DNA of 10,552 nt from an uncultured Candidatus Peregrinibacteria bacterium (lineage in GTDB: Bacteria; Patescibacteriota; Gracilibacteria; Peribacterales; Peribacteraceae). The notes beneath the pieces are model-generated. The model saw only the letters and a program-made list of their open reading frames with translations, was not told the origin of the DNA and did no database searches. The position numbers and the translations under genes are program-made. Positions within the stretch are counted from its first letter, which is position 1; the number at the start of each line of letters is the position of its first letter. This document shows, piece after piece, positions 1 to 6,360 of this stretch. The stretch is from positions 1-10,552 of the forward strand of contig CAJXJE010000016.1 in the NCBI GenBank assembly GCA_913054215.1, given 5' to 3'.

Positions 1-584
1 GCACCTTGGCAATTGGTACACTGCACAGACTGCTGTACGACTCCAAAAAATGACTGCGCAGTGCGTGTCACCTGACCAGTACCATGACAGTCTGGGCACG
101 TTGTGACCGCGCCACCTTCGGCACCAGAACCGTTGCAGTCTTTGCACGACACAATTTTTTCAATGGCGATAGTTTTTTTGGCCCCCGTCACTACTTCCAC
201 AAACTCAATGCTGATACGGACCTGAAGATCGGACCCTCTATTGCTCGGCTTGCGACCACGTCCTCCAGCGCCACCGAAGAAGCTGGAGAAGATATCTCCG
301 AGGTCTCCCATGTCACCCTGTTGAAATCCAGAGAAATCAAATCCACCAAACCCTCCTCCGCTTGGACCTCCTGCAGAACCAAACGTATCGTACTGCTGCC
401 TGCGCTTTGCGTTTCCTATCACTTCGTACGCCTCGTTAATCTCCTTAAACTTGTTCTCTGCGGACTTATCGCCCTTGTGCTTATCAGGGTGCCACTCCTT
501 CGAAAGCTTGCGATAGGCTTTCTTGATATCTGCATCGTTTGCGGATTTTTCGATACCGAGGATGTTGTAGTAATCTTTGGACAT
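1..584 (-). CDS. dnaJ: Chaperone protein DnaJ (Hsp40), C-terminus cut by window edge
   Basis: Co-chaperone that delivers unfolded clients to DnaK and stimulates its ATPase in the cytoplasm. Reading from ATG at 584-582 gives 194 codons with no stop before the left edge. The J domain fills residues 4-67, with the essential HPD at 32-34 inside WHPDK. A Gly/Phe-rich linker follows (about 69-109), then the cysteine-rich zinc domain with CKDCNGSG (147-154), CPDCHGTG (163-170) and the start of a third repeat, CTNCQG (189-194). This order marks a type I (DnaJ/CbpA-like, zinc-containing) member; the fourth repeat and the client-binding C-terminus lie outside the window. No Shine-Dalgarno precedes the start (CTCCCATAGCTC). 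An array of NGTGATT heptads sits 27-61 bp upstream. A TTGACA -35 match lies on this strand at 668-663, but the -10 at the expected spacing is poor. No CIRCE operator was seen. Family identity is certain. Confidence 0.97.
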   Translation of the reverse strand, partial: MSKDYYNILGIEKSANDADIKKAYRKLSKEWHPDKHKGDKSAENKFKEINEAYEVIGNAKRRQQYDTFGSAGGPSGGGFGGFDFSGFQQGDMGDLGDIFSSFFGGAGGRGRKPSNRGSDLQVRISIEFVEVVTGAKKTIAIEKIVSCKDCNGSGAEGGAVTTCPDCHGTGQVTRTAQSFFGVVQQSVQCTNCQG

Positions 585-603
585 GAGCTATGGGAGAGGA
601 TAC

Positions 604-645
604 TGGAAAATGTGATTGGTGATTAGTGATTTGTGATTGGTATTT
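604..645. repeat. Heptad array NGTGATT (4 units) plus TGGAAAATG core
   Basis: Four consecutive 7-bp units, TGTGATT, GGTGATT, AGTGATT and TGTGATT, occupy 611-638 and are followed by a decayed GGTATTT (639-645). The nonamer TGGAAAATG (604-612) abuts the array and recurs beside the XRE and uppP genes. The array lies in the 154-bp divergent spacer between dnaJ and the gene at 739. The rest of that spacer is AT-rich and shows only the promoter described separately and a weak dnaJ promoter candidate. Confidence 0.8.
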
Positions 646-723
646 TCTCACCACGAGTCACTTGTCAAATTTTACTTAATATAGTTTAAATACATATAAA
701 CACGAGCAAAAACCCTAAAAATC

Positions 724-741
724 TGCTATAATATCCTGATG
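724..741 (+). promoter_or_regulatory. Extended -10 promoter, leaderless start
   Basis: TG-C-TATAAT (724-732) is a perfect extended -10 element. Only six bases separate TATAAT from the ATG at 739, so transcription should begin at or next to the A of the start codon. No good -35 is seen at 17 bp, as expected for an extended -10 promoter. Confidence 0.65.
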
Positions 742-1749
742 ATATCCCTCAATACACACATAACAAGACAAGCTCTCCAATGCGCTACTATAGTGCTTGG
801 TGGACTGTCATTGGCACTGATGGTGATCGGATTTTCTGAAGAGGGATTTGCAGGATTTCAAGCGCGTATGCTACCGAAAAATATCACACACCAAACAGAG
901 TGGGTGACGATTACTGCGCAAAAAATTCTGTCTGGAAGTACAATTCCCCAAGATAAAAATGTGATTTTTCATGTTCCCGAAGAAATTACGCGCATTACGC
1001 GCAAGGTGCTGTTTGGACGAAAGGGGGATACCGTTCGCTACTGGGGATACTGTTTCCCACAGAACATTCACGACTCCGCCAACAAGGTACGCAGAGGATT
1101 CCCTGGAGACTTATTCCTATCGGAAGCAGAACGTGCCTATCGCCGTATGAAGCTGATACAGCAGCGTCGTCGCACATTCTCTATCTTTAGAAATCTCACT
1201 GCGAAAGATCTAAATGAAACGCAAAATAGACTGCAGTCCCGTATTCGTCATCAGGTAGAAATCTTTACGGGTGGAACTACATGCTACATCATGACAGAGA
1301 AGTCTATTCCTATTGGAGCAGACCCGGATGGTGACGGACTGAATAACTCACTCGAACGTGGGTATGGATCGGATAGTAAAAATCCTGATACCGATGGAGA
1401 TGGTATTTTGGATGGACTGGAAGTGTTCCGCCTCAAAAGCCACCCTACCAAGCGTGACTCTGATGGTGATGGCATCATTGATGGTATTGAGGATGCCAAC
1501 CGTAACGGTCGCTTCGACCCAGGTGAGACCAATCCTACCGAATGGGATACCGACCGCGATGGTCTCTGTGATGGTTTGTGTAAGGTGAACAAAGGGCAGG
1601 ATCTTCGTGGAGAAGATAAGAACCTCAACGGTATCTACGAGCCTGATCAAGGCGAATATGACCCTAGAAAGGTTGATAGTGACGGCGATGGTATACTTGA
1701 CGAACATGAGGTATTCCTGTGTGTTCTCGCTGGTGGTGATGATTGTTAA
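739..1749 (+). CDS. Membrane-anchored protein with thrombospondin type 3-like calcium-binding repeats
   Basis: 336 aa, function unknown. One hydrophobic segment near the N-terminus (about 16-33) is an uncleaved anchor or signal peptide. It is followed by about 150 residues I do not recognise, rich in basic residues around 115-165 (for example RRMK, QQRRR). From residue 195 the protein becomes a series of calcium-binding loops of the DxDxDGxxD type: DPDGDGLNN (195), DTDGDGILDG (217), DSDGDGIIDG (240), DTDRDGLCDG (270), a divergent DKNLNG (293) and DSDGDGILDE (313). Such repeats (TSP3/EF-hand-like) normally bind calcium outside the cell, so I infer a surface location with the repeats exported. 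Cysteines cluster in the C-terminal part and the chain ends in GGDDC. The start is fixed by a TATAAT box six bases upstream. The stop overlaps the -35 of the next gene, another exported-protein candidate. Confidence 0.85.
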   Translation: MISLNTHITRQALQCATIVLGGLSLALMVIGFSEEGFAGFQARMLPKNITHQTEWVTITAQKILSGSTIPQDKNVIFHVPEEITRITRKVLFGRKGDTVRYWGYCFPQNIHDSANKVRRGFPGDLFLSEAERAYRRMKLIQQRRRTFSIFRNLTAKDLNETQNRLQSRIRHQVEIFTGGTTCYIMTEKSIPIGADPDGDGLNNSLERGYGSDSKNPDTDGDGILDGLEVFRLKSHPTKRDSDGDGIIDGIEDANRNGRFDPGETNPTEWDTDRDGLCDGLCKVNKGQDLRGEDKNLNGIYEPDQGEYDPRKVDSDGDGILDEHEVFLCVLAGGDDC

Positions 1750-1777
1750 AAACCAATAATTCCTGTATAATAATTCG
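1743..1777 (+). promoter_or_regulatory. Promoter TTGTTA-N17-TATAAT, leaderless start
   Basis: TTGTTA (1743-1748) and TATAAT (1766-1771) are spaced exactly 17 bp apart. Six bases then lead to ATG at 1778, the same geometry as at 739. The -35 overlaps the TAA stop (1747-1749) of the upstream gene, so this gene is probably transcribed on its own as well. Confidence 0.7.
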
Positions 1778-2359
1778 ATGACAACAAAACTCACACTCAT
1801 AGTGGCCCTCGCAATTCTGGTAGCTCCTGCGTCTGCACTCGCGTACTTGAACCCCGATGAAGTGCTACTGAGCCGTGAGTTATTCCTTCCTCCTTCAGCA
1901 CGTGAAGGACAGATACGCACTCTTTTGCAATCTGGAGAATCTGCTGCACGTCGTGAGAGGGAACAGCAACGTGCATTTGCATTGCAACACCCCGTTGTGC
2001 AAGAGCCAGTATTGGCCGCTACTCCAGAACCTACTCAGCAATTTGGCTTTCCTCCAGGCGGCTACTACGTTATCCCAACAGGTGCACAAGGACTTCCTCC
2101 GGGTATCTTTGGTGCAGCATCTGGTACTAGTGGTTTGGGTGACAGTGCAAACCTTGAATTACTCCGGACTATGCGTCTCCTCTCTCGTATCAATCAAAAT
2201 CAAGCTGTTACTCAGCTGCAACAGATATTACAGTCCTCTGCAGACGACCTCGCTCCTACGGGTGCCGGTAGTATCGCTGCGGCTTTGCTCATGCTAGGTG
2301 CAGTGGTGTACGTCCTGCGAAGAGCAAAGAAATCTGGAGCTCAGACCCGTACGTTCTAA
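1778..2359 (+). CDS. Secreted protein with LAPTG-type (sortase-like) C-terminal anchor
   Basis: 193 aa, no recognised enzymatic domain. A classical Sec signal peptide covers residues 1-22, with probable cleavage after ALA. The mature part is rich in Gln, Pro, Ala and Gly, with a charged stretch around 57-66 (ARREREQQR) and a Leu/Gln-rich, probably helical stretch near 125-150. The C-terminus has the three parts of a cell-wall sorting signal: LAPTG at 158-162, a hydrophobic span at about 166-181, and a positive tail (RRAKK). LAxTG is the motif class known for class E sortases of Actinobacteria; LPxTG is the canonical one. No sortase gene lies in this window, so covalent anchoring is inference. 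The alternative is a plain C-terminal membrane anchor, giving a protein tethered at its C-terminus and exposed outside. The gene follows the calcium-repeat protein on the same strand after 28 bp, suggesting related surface roles. Confidence 0.85.
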   Translation: MTTKLTLIVALAILVAPASALAYLNPDEVLLSRELFLPPSAREGQIRTLLQSGESAARREREQQRAFALQHPVVQEPVLAATPEPTQQFGFPPGGYYVIPTGAQGLPPGIFGAASGTSGLGDSANLELLRTMRLLSRINQNQAVTQLQQILQSSADDLAPTGAGSIAAALLMLGAVVYVLRRAKKSGAQTRTF

Positions 2360-2454
2360 AGAAGAACAGAACGGATTTGAGCCCTAACTGAAGCCATTTT
2401 TATCGTGTTCAGTCTTTAGAAAGTACCCAACCCCTCCATCCGGCTCTTTTTTTT
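2355..2454 (+). terminator. Possible transcription end: inverted repeat and T9 run
   Basis: TCTAAAGA (2355-2362) overlaps the stop codon of the preceding gene and is matched by TCTTTAGA (2413-2420), with GAAC/GTTC pairing just inside. The loop is long, about 39 nt. A T-rich run (CTTTTTTTTT) lies at 2446-2454, but the GGCTC just before it has only a distant partner, GAGCC at 2379-2383, which would cross the first stem. It is not a textbook terminator. Nothing else is recognised in this 111-bp gap. Confidence 0.3.
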
Positions 2455-2470
2455 GGTACTGTAGTTGCCT
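2454..2470 (+). promoter_or_regulatory. Candidate -10 of recJ (TGG-TACTGT), short or no leader
   Basis: TGGTACTGT (2454-2462) fits the extended -10 pattern TGnTAnnnT and ends eight bases before ATG 2471. It supports ATG 2471 rather than the in-frame TTG at 2465, which would lie where a transcript is hardly begun. The hexamer matches consensus at only three positions, so this is tentative. Confidence 0.35.
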
Positions 2471-4108
2471 ATGAGACCGCTTTCACTCACTGGCAAGCAT
2501 TGGATCCTCCCCGATCACACAGAAGCTCTGAATGCCTCTCATGTACTGCTACGACTGCTCAAAGAACGTGGTATAGAGGACGATGCTACGTTGATATCAC
2601 CTTCTGTGTATCCAGATATGCAAAGAGTGGTTAAACGTATTCAATCTGCGATAGCAAATACCGAGCGTATCGGTATTTTTGGAGACTATGATTGCGATGG
2701 TGTCACCGCCACTGCACAACTGGTGCGGTACTTCCGCAGAAAGGGGGTGGAACCGTACGTACGTCTTCCTCATCGTGTGCGTGATGGCTATGGATTGAAA
2801 CCTTCTGTTGCACAAGAAATTATTGATGCAGGTGTGCAACTACTCATCACATGTGATACGGGCATTGCATCCGTATCAGAAATTGCCATGCTTTCGGAGA
2901 AAGGTATCGATGTCATCGTTACCGACCATCACAGTGTGCACGAAGAATTACCACAAGCGTTCGCATTGATTCATCCTGCTCTCTGCACGTATCCATTACC
3001 GCACCCCTCTGGGGCTGGTGTCGTGTTTGCGCTGATTAGCGCCTTGGAGGATGGGAACTGGGATGGTATACACGACGATATCGCCCTTGCAATGTTCGGC
3101 ACAGTGGGGGACTTGGTGCCATTGCAGGGTGGCAACCGCACACTTGTGCAACTGGGCCTGAAAGCATTCGATGCACTAGATGGTGGGCCAATAGGACAGT
3201 TACGTGAGCGATGTCGATCGAAAGATGCGCCCATGACTGCAACAGATATTGCCTTTCGAGTCGCACCGCGCATTAACGCTGCCGGTCGCATGACAGAGGC
3301 AGACATTGCTCTGCACGCTCTGATTGATGGTGGAGAAGCGCTTGCACAGCTCGATCGGTTAAATGAGGAGCGTCAAGACATCACCCGTACACTCCTTCAG
3401 GAAGTGGTAGAGGAGTGCACAGGCGATGCCATGCCCCCACTACTGAGTGCGATAAGTGGAGACTACCCACACGGCATTGTGGGACTGATTGCTGGAAAAC
3501 TTACGGAACACTTTGGTAAGCCCAGCCTCGTTGCGCATACGGATGGCAGAACCTGTACAGCATCTCTGCGCAGTCCTGCGTGCTATAACATTGCGGAGGG
3601 CCTTGGGCGCGTTAGCGATCTGCTCATCAGCTTTGGTGGACATGCACAAGCTGCAGGGTGCACGTTTACTACGAAAAATTTTGACGCGCTCTGCAAGCGA
3701 TTGACCGAAGACATTTGCAAACATGTTGATGAGCAGTTGCTTGTTCCCACCTTGTACATCGATGCAGTGCTTGATGCAAAAGATATCACCGCACACTTCT
3801 GTGAAAAGTTACGGATGCTTGAACCCTATGGACAAGGAAATGCCGAACCGTTATTTTTATTACGTAATGTTTCTCTGCAAGATGCGAGATCTTGTGGCAA
3901 AGACCTTACGCATCTTCAAACACGAATCAGTGGTATAAAATCTATCGGTTTTGGACTGGCTCATCTCACCGACAGTAGTAAAAAGTTTGACGTCGTTGCG
4001 CGTGTGGGTGTTGATGAGTGGCGTGGGAAAAAAGAGCCGCAGATCTTTATTACTGATTTAGCTGAAGCGAAATCAGTAATAAATAAAGTTGAAATGAAGC
4101 AAAGTTGA
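2471..4108 (+). CDS. recJ: Single-stranded-DNA-specific exonuclease RecJ (DHH/DHHA1 family)
   Basis: 5'-3' exonuclease on single-stranded DNA, metal-dependent, acting in the cytoplasm in RecF-type recombination, mismatch and base-excision repair. 545 aa from ATG 2471, near the usual size (about 570). The DHH phosphoesterase motifs appear in order: DYDCDGVTA (from D72), DTG (129-131), DHH (152-154), and downstream APRINAAGRM and GTVGDLVP, both typical of RecJ. The DHHA1 domain shows GGHAQAAG from residue 389. A C-terminal OB-like portion ends in a short tail whose codons fall in a tandem AAAGTTGAAA repeat. Catalytic residues look intact. The gene is flanked by a T-run before and a hairpin with T-run after, so it is probably monocistronic. 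An in-frame TTG two codons upstream (2465) is a less likely start. Confidence 0.95.
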   Translation: MRPLSLTGKHWILPDHTEALNASHVLLRLLKERGIEDDATLISPSVYPDMQRVVKRIQSAIANTERIGIFGDYDCDGVTATAQLVRYFRRKGVEPYVRLPHRVRDGYGLKPSVAQEIIDAGVQLLITCDTGIASVSEIAMLSEKGIDVIVTDHHSVHEELPQAFALIHPALCTYPLPHPSGAGVVFALISALEDGNWDGIHDDIALAMFGTVGDLVPLQGGNRTLVQLGLKAFDALDGGPIGQLRERCRSKDAPMTATDIAFRVAPRINAAGRMTEADIALHALIDGGEALAQLDRLNEERQDITRTLLQEVVEECTGDAMPPLLSAISGDYPHGIVGLIAGKLTEHFGKPSLVAHTDGRTCTASLRSPACYNIAEGLGRVSDLLISFGGHAQAAGCTFTTKNFDALCKRLTEDICKHVDEQLLVPTLYIDAVLDAKDITAHFCEKLRMLEPYGQGNAEPLFLLRNVSLQDARSCGKDLTHLQTRISGIKSIGFGLAHLTDSSKKFDVVARVGVDEWRGKKEPQIFITDLAEAKSVINKVEMKQS

Positions 4109-4118
4109 AAAGTTGAAA
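4085..4118. repeat. Short tandem repeat AAAGTTGAAA over recJ stop
   Basis: AAAGTTGAAA occurs three times, at 4085-4094, 4101-4110 and 4109-4118 (offsets 16 and 8 bp). The first copies encode the last residues of RecJ and the TGA stop (4106-4108) falls inside the second, so the repeat spans a gene end. It resembles the other short-unit arrays at gene boundaries here. Confidence 0.65.
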
Positions 4119-4133
4119 ATACAACACTGCATT

Positions 4134-4183
4134 ATCTGAAAAACTCCTTTCATATTTTCAGTATTTCAGATTTGCTTTTTTCT
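4134..4183 (+). terminator. Intrinsic terminator-like hairpin after recJ
   Basis: ATCTGAAA (4134-4141) pairs with TTTCAGAT (4164-4171). After one mismatch, ACT (4143-4145) pairs with AGT (4160-4162). The loop is about 14 nt. A T-rich tract (4171-4183) follows on the + strand. The stem is AT-rich and therefore weak. It lies between convergent recJ and the XRE gene, and may shield both. Confidence 0.5.
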
Positions 4184-4188
4184 TGTGC

Positions 4189-4413
4189 CTAAACAGGTAC
4201 AAGCGTCCCCTCCATCACAAATACATCAACAATAGGATTTTCGAGGGCTGCAGAAATTTTAAATGCGAGAAGGACAGACGGATTCGTGTCTCCACGTTCT
4301 ATGCTCATAATGGTCTGGCGACTAACACCCGTTCGAAGTGCGAGCTCCTCTTGTGTCATAGACTTTTCGAATCGGAGTCGGCGGATACTATTTTTGAGAA
4401 CGGCTGTTGGCAT
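4189..4413 (-). CDS. Small XRE-family helix-turn-helix transcriptional regulator
   Basis: 74-aa DNA-binding protein consisting almost only of a Cro/CI-type HTH. The residues around 9-66 match the compact family of short bacterial and archaeal XRE regulators: IRRLRFEKSMTQEELA (10-25), the turn TGVSRQT (28-34) and a recognition helix with SRQTIMSIERG (31-41), then NPSVLLAFKISAALE, the usual fourth/fifth helix segment. There is no ligand-binding or enzymatic domain, so it presumably works as a dimer sensing little by itself; targets are unknown. It sits downstream of uppP on the same strand but has its own strong promoter. An 11-bp motif (AGTGGAAAATG), identical to one before uppP, lies 8 bp upstream of its start. 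That site could be a shared operator, though this is speculation. No Shine-Dalgarno sequence is present. Confidence 0.92.
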   Translation of the reverse strand: MPTAVLKNSIRRLRFEKSMTQEELALRTGVSRQTIMSIERGDTNPSVLLAFKISAALENPIVDVFVMEGTLVPV

Positions 4414-4420
4414 GAGTGTG

Positions 4421-4440
4421 AGTGGAAAATGAAAAGTAAA
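4421..4440. repeat. AGTGGAAAATG element upstream of the XRE gene
   Basis: AGTGGAAAATG (4421-4431) is identical to 5411-5421 before uppP, and its last nine bases recur at 604-612 before dnaJ. Flanking bases (GAGTGTG before, AAAAGTAAAA after) look like decayed heptads. All three copies lie 5' of a minus-strand gene. Confidence 0.6.
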
Positions 4441-4464
4441 AAATTGTTTCCCTTAGGTTCGTAG

Positions 4465-4492
4465 ATTGTACTGACTCTTTTTTTGTTTTCAA
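4465..4492 (-). promoter_or_regulatory. Promoter TTGAAA-N16-TACAAT for the XRE gene
   Basis: On the minus strand TTGAAA (4492-4487) and TACAAT (4470-4465) are spaced 16 bp apart, both five-of-six matches to consensus. Transcription would start near 4458, leaving about 45 nt of leader with AGTGGAAAATG (reverse complement) just before the start codon. This is one of two promoters here with a real leader. Confidence 0.65.
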
Positions 4493-4505
4493 GAGAAAAG
4501 TGGCT

Positions 4506-4547
4506 GTGAATTTTATTTCACGTTGCAAACATTTTTAATTGTGCAAC
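4506..4547 (-). terminator. Two small hairpins after uppP
   Basis: GTTGCA (4522-4527) pairs with TGCAAC (4542-4547), one base beyond the uppP stop. GTGAA (4506-4510) pairs with TTCAC (4517-4521) directly after. In the uppP direction a pyrimidine/T-rich stretch (CTTTTCTCTT) follows at about 4500-4491. The stems are short, so this is a weak terminator candidate. Confidence 0.35.
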
Positions 4548-4548
4548 T

Positions 4549-5382
4549 TTATTCTATCGCAAGAAAAATGGTGACTGCAGAAATAACAAAGAGGTACGGT
4601 GCAAACCATGCCAAACTTCTTCCTATAACAAACTTGCGCAGGAAGATAATGGCGATACAGCTCGACACAAATGAGGTGGCCACTGCAACAGAGATAATCT
4701 GCAATGATGGAAGAAGTAACTGTCCAGTGAAGATATCCAAGACTGCAAGAACTGATGCGCCTGCAATAATAGGTACTGCCATCAGGAATGAGAAATCGAG
4801 TGCATCTTTGCGGTCGAGCCCCATCATGCGTCCAGCAGAGATGGTGAGACCACTGCGAGAAAGTCCCGGAACAAGAGCGAGCGCTTGTGCAAATCCTACA
4901 AAGAACACGGACCGTGTTGTAAGTGTGCGTGGCTCTGATTGCGTTGGATGTAGCAGGCGATGCCTGAGACTTTGCTTCTTGTGTGGAGTGAACTCTCCCA
5001 GTAGTAAAATAAGTCCCGTTACACCAAAGGCAAGACCGAGGCTGAGGAGACTCTGTAAGTGCAGAGCTATAATGTCCTCCATAAAGAAGCCGGCCAGTGC
5101 GCCTGGAATAGTCGCGATGACGAGGAGAACGAGCATGGCAGAATGCTTCTCATCTTTTCTGAATGGTGCCATCATCAAATTGATCCACGACTCGGCGTAG
5201 ACGATGAGCAATGCGAGCAAGGTTCCTGCGTGCAGAAGTGTATTGAGACCCTGCATGTCTTTTGGATCGATAGAAATATTAAATAGCAGCTCCGCAAGAA
5301 CAAGGTGACCGGAGCTACTTACAGGTAAGAACTCTGTAATTCCCTGTAGGGTTCCGAGGAAGAGCGCTTGAAGAAGAGTCAT
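4549..5382 (-). CDS. uppP: Undecaprenyl-diphosphatase UppP (BacA family)
   Basis: Integral membrane phosphatase that converts undecaprenyl diphosphate to undecaprenyl phosphate on the outer face of the membrane, regenerating the carrier for peptidoglycan and other envelope polymers; overexpression gives bacitracin resistance. 277 aa from ATG 5382 (E. coli protein about 273). Family motifs: QGITEFLPVSSSGH (13-26), the (E/Q)xxxE motif with Gln in first place, Glu17, the SSS turn and His26; and VPGLSRSG (171-178) with the catalytic Arg176. Several hydrophobic helices follow. I reject the upstream in-frame ATG at 5424: its extra 14 residues are encoded by the 7-bp tandem array and are not family-like. 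A TACACT hexamer ends seven bases before ATG 5382, in line with a leaderless start. It lies 72 bp downstream of the TPM gene and in the same direction as a DedA gene acting on the same lipid. Confidence 0.95.
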   Translation of the reverse strand: MTLLQALFLGTLQGITEFLPVSSSGHLVLAELLFNISIDPKDMQGLNTLLHAGTLLALLIVYAESWINLMMAPFRKDEKHSAMLVLLVIATIPGALAGFFMEDIIALHLQSLLSLGLAFGVTGLILLLGEFTPHKKQSLRHRLLHPTQSEPRTLTTRSVFFVGFAQALALVPGLSRSGLTISAGRMMGLDRKDALDFSFLMAVPIIAGASVLAVLDIFTGQLLLPSLQIISVAVATSFVSSCIAIIFLRKFVIGRSLAWFAPYLFVISAVTIFLAIE

Positions 5383-5388
5383 CAACCT

Positions 5389-5448
5389 AAGTGTAAAGTG
5401 TAAAGTGTAAAGTGGAAAATGCATTTGCCGTTTTCCGTTTTCCGTTTG
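5389..5448. repeat. Back-to-back heptad arrays AAGTGTA and CCGTTTT upstream of uppP
   Basis: AAGTGTA occurs at 5389-5395, 5396-5402 and 5403-5409, followed by the variant AAGTGGA (5410-5416). A second, different array has CCGTTTT at 5428-5434 and 5435-5441, then CCGTTTG (5442-5448). AGTGGAAAATG (5411-5421) bridges the two. The pair fills most of the 72-bp gap between the TPM gene and uppP. Read on the minus strand, the first array creates TACACT every 7 bp. Confidence 0.85.
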
Positions 5449-5454
5449 TCATTT

Positions 5455-6360
5455 TTACCAAGAACCCCCTGCACCCCCTCCACCAAAACTTCCTCCACCA
5501 AATCCACCACCTCCACCTCTGCCACCTCTGCCACCTCTGCCACCTCTGCCACCACCTCCAATAAACCAGATACCCTCTCTGTTTTTCATTTTTTTCTTCG
5601 ACTTCTTTAAGAAGTTTCTAAACGGGGAGTAGTTTGCGTACAGATAGGATGCCAGAAAGTCTGTCGTCGCTCCGATGATACCAAGGACAACGAGCCCAAC
5701 CAGTCCTCCGAAGAAGAACCCAAACATCCCACCGAGGAACCCTCCCTCCCACCACGATCTGCTTGGGGATATGGTAATGAGAACGCCCACAATAAACTGG
5801 TAGAAGAGAAAGAAGAAAAAGAATCCAAAGATCGAGAGAAAAAACCATACCCCTTTTGGGATACCACTACTCACGCTATCCGATGCAATGTACTCTCCAC
5901 CGATCTGACTTTTGATTGCTGCCACTCCTGATACAATCCCTCCACTGTAATCACCACTTTTGAAATAGGGAACGATGTCACGGTCGATGATTTGCTTGGC
6001 GGCGAGGTCTGGCATTGCACCCTCCAGACCGTAGCCTGTTGCAATATAGAGTTCGCGATCTTCTATCGCAATGAGGAGGAGTAAGCCGTTGTCATTCTCC
6101 TTCGAACCCACACCCCACTGTCGACCAACGTCTACGGCAACAGTGTTAATGTCTTCTCCATCTAAAGTATTGACGATGAGTATGGCAATCTCGTTGCTGG
6201 TTTCTCCACGATAGTTTTGCAAATCTATTTCGAGACTCCGTTCCTCCTCTGCAGAAAGTACTCCGGCAATGTCTGTGACAAAACCATCAGGTGATGGCAC
6301 TTCAAACGCATACACGTTTGGCGTGAGTGTTAGGAGTAGGACAAAGAGAAGATGTTTCAT
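5455..6360 (-). CDS. Secreted/membrane TPM-domain protein (YgcG-like), Gly-rich tail
   Basis: 301 aa. A signal peptide (1-18, cleavage after VYA) precedes a TPM domain (about 25-155; TPM is the TLP18.3/Psb32/MOLO-1 fold). Visible landmarks are DIAGVLS (30-36), GRQWGVG (79-85), NGLLLLIA (91-98) and the following DRELYIATGYGLEG. Two strongly hydrophobic segments (about 171-197 and 207-231) anchor it. The basic KKSKKKMK region (252-259) leads into a glycine-rich tail ending in SFGGGGAGGSW, a hallmark of these proteins. The TPM domain should face outside. Its biochemical role is unsettled: some members are phosphatase-like, others assist membrane-protein maintenance. The start ATG overlaps the lemA stop by ATGA, so translation is probably coupled, and the pairing with lemA is a common bacterial arrangement. 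An arginine-glycine tract is encoded by perfect 9-bp repeats. Confidence 0.9.
   Translation of the reverse strand: MKHLLFVLLLTLTPNVYAFEVPSPDGFVTDIAGVLSAEEERSLEIDLQNYRGETSNEIAILIVNTLDGEDINTVAVDVGRQWGVGSKENDNGLLLLIAIEDRELYIATGYGLEGAMPDLAAKQIIDRDIVPYFKSGDYSGGIVSGVAAIKSQIGGEYIASDSVSSGIPKGVWFFLSIFGFFFFFLFYQFIVGVLITISPSRSWWEGGFLGGMFGFFFGGLVGLVVLGIIGATTDFLASYLYANYSPFRNFLKKSKKKMKNREGIWFIGGGGRGGRGGRGGRGGGGGFGGGSFGGGGAGGSW
5513..5548. repeat. Four perfect 9-bp tandem repeats (CCACCTCTG) in the TPM gene
   Basis: CCACCTCTG is repeated exactly at 5513-5521, 5522-5530, 5531-5539 and 5540-5548. It encodes the alternating Gly-Arg-Gly part of the C-terminal tail. Unit length is a multiple of three, so copy-number change would alter tail length without breaking the frame. 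Confidence 0.9.

Noticed and set aside
84..626. 180-codon plus-strand open frame
   Set aside because: It is antisense to dnaJ, whose J domain, HPD motif and zinc repeats are unmistakable on the minus strand.
640..668. dnaJ promoter with TTGACA at 668-663
   Set aside because: The -35 is perfect but at 16-18 bp only AAAATA/AAATAC-like sequence is found, so it was not listed as a feature.
1348..1920. 190-codon minus-strand open frame
   Set aside because: It is a mirror of the repetitive DxDxDG codons of the calcium-repeat gene and runs into the next gene's promoter and signal peptide; no family features.
4523..5200. 225-codon plus-strand open frame
   Set aside because: Antisense shadow of uppP, which has its complete catalytic motifs.
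5383..5424. 14-residue N-terminal extension of UppP
   Set aside because: It is encoded by tandem heptads and has no counterpart in the family.
5389..5448. CRISPR array
   Set aside because: Units are 7 bp without spacers, and no cas gene is present.
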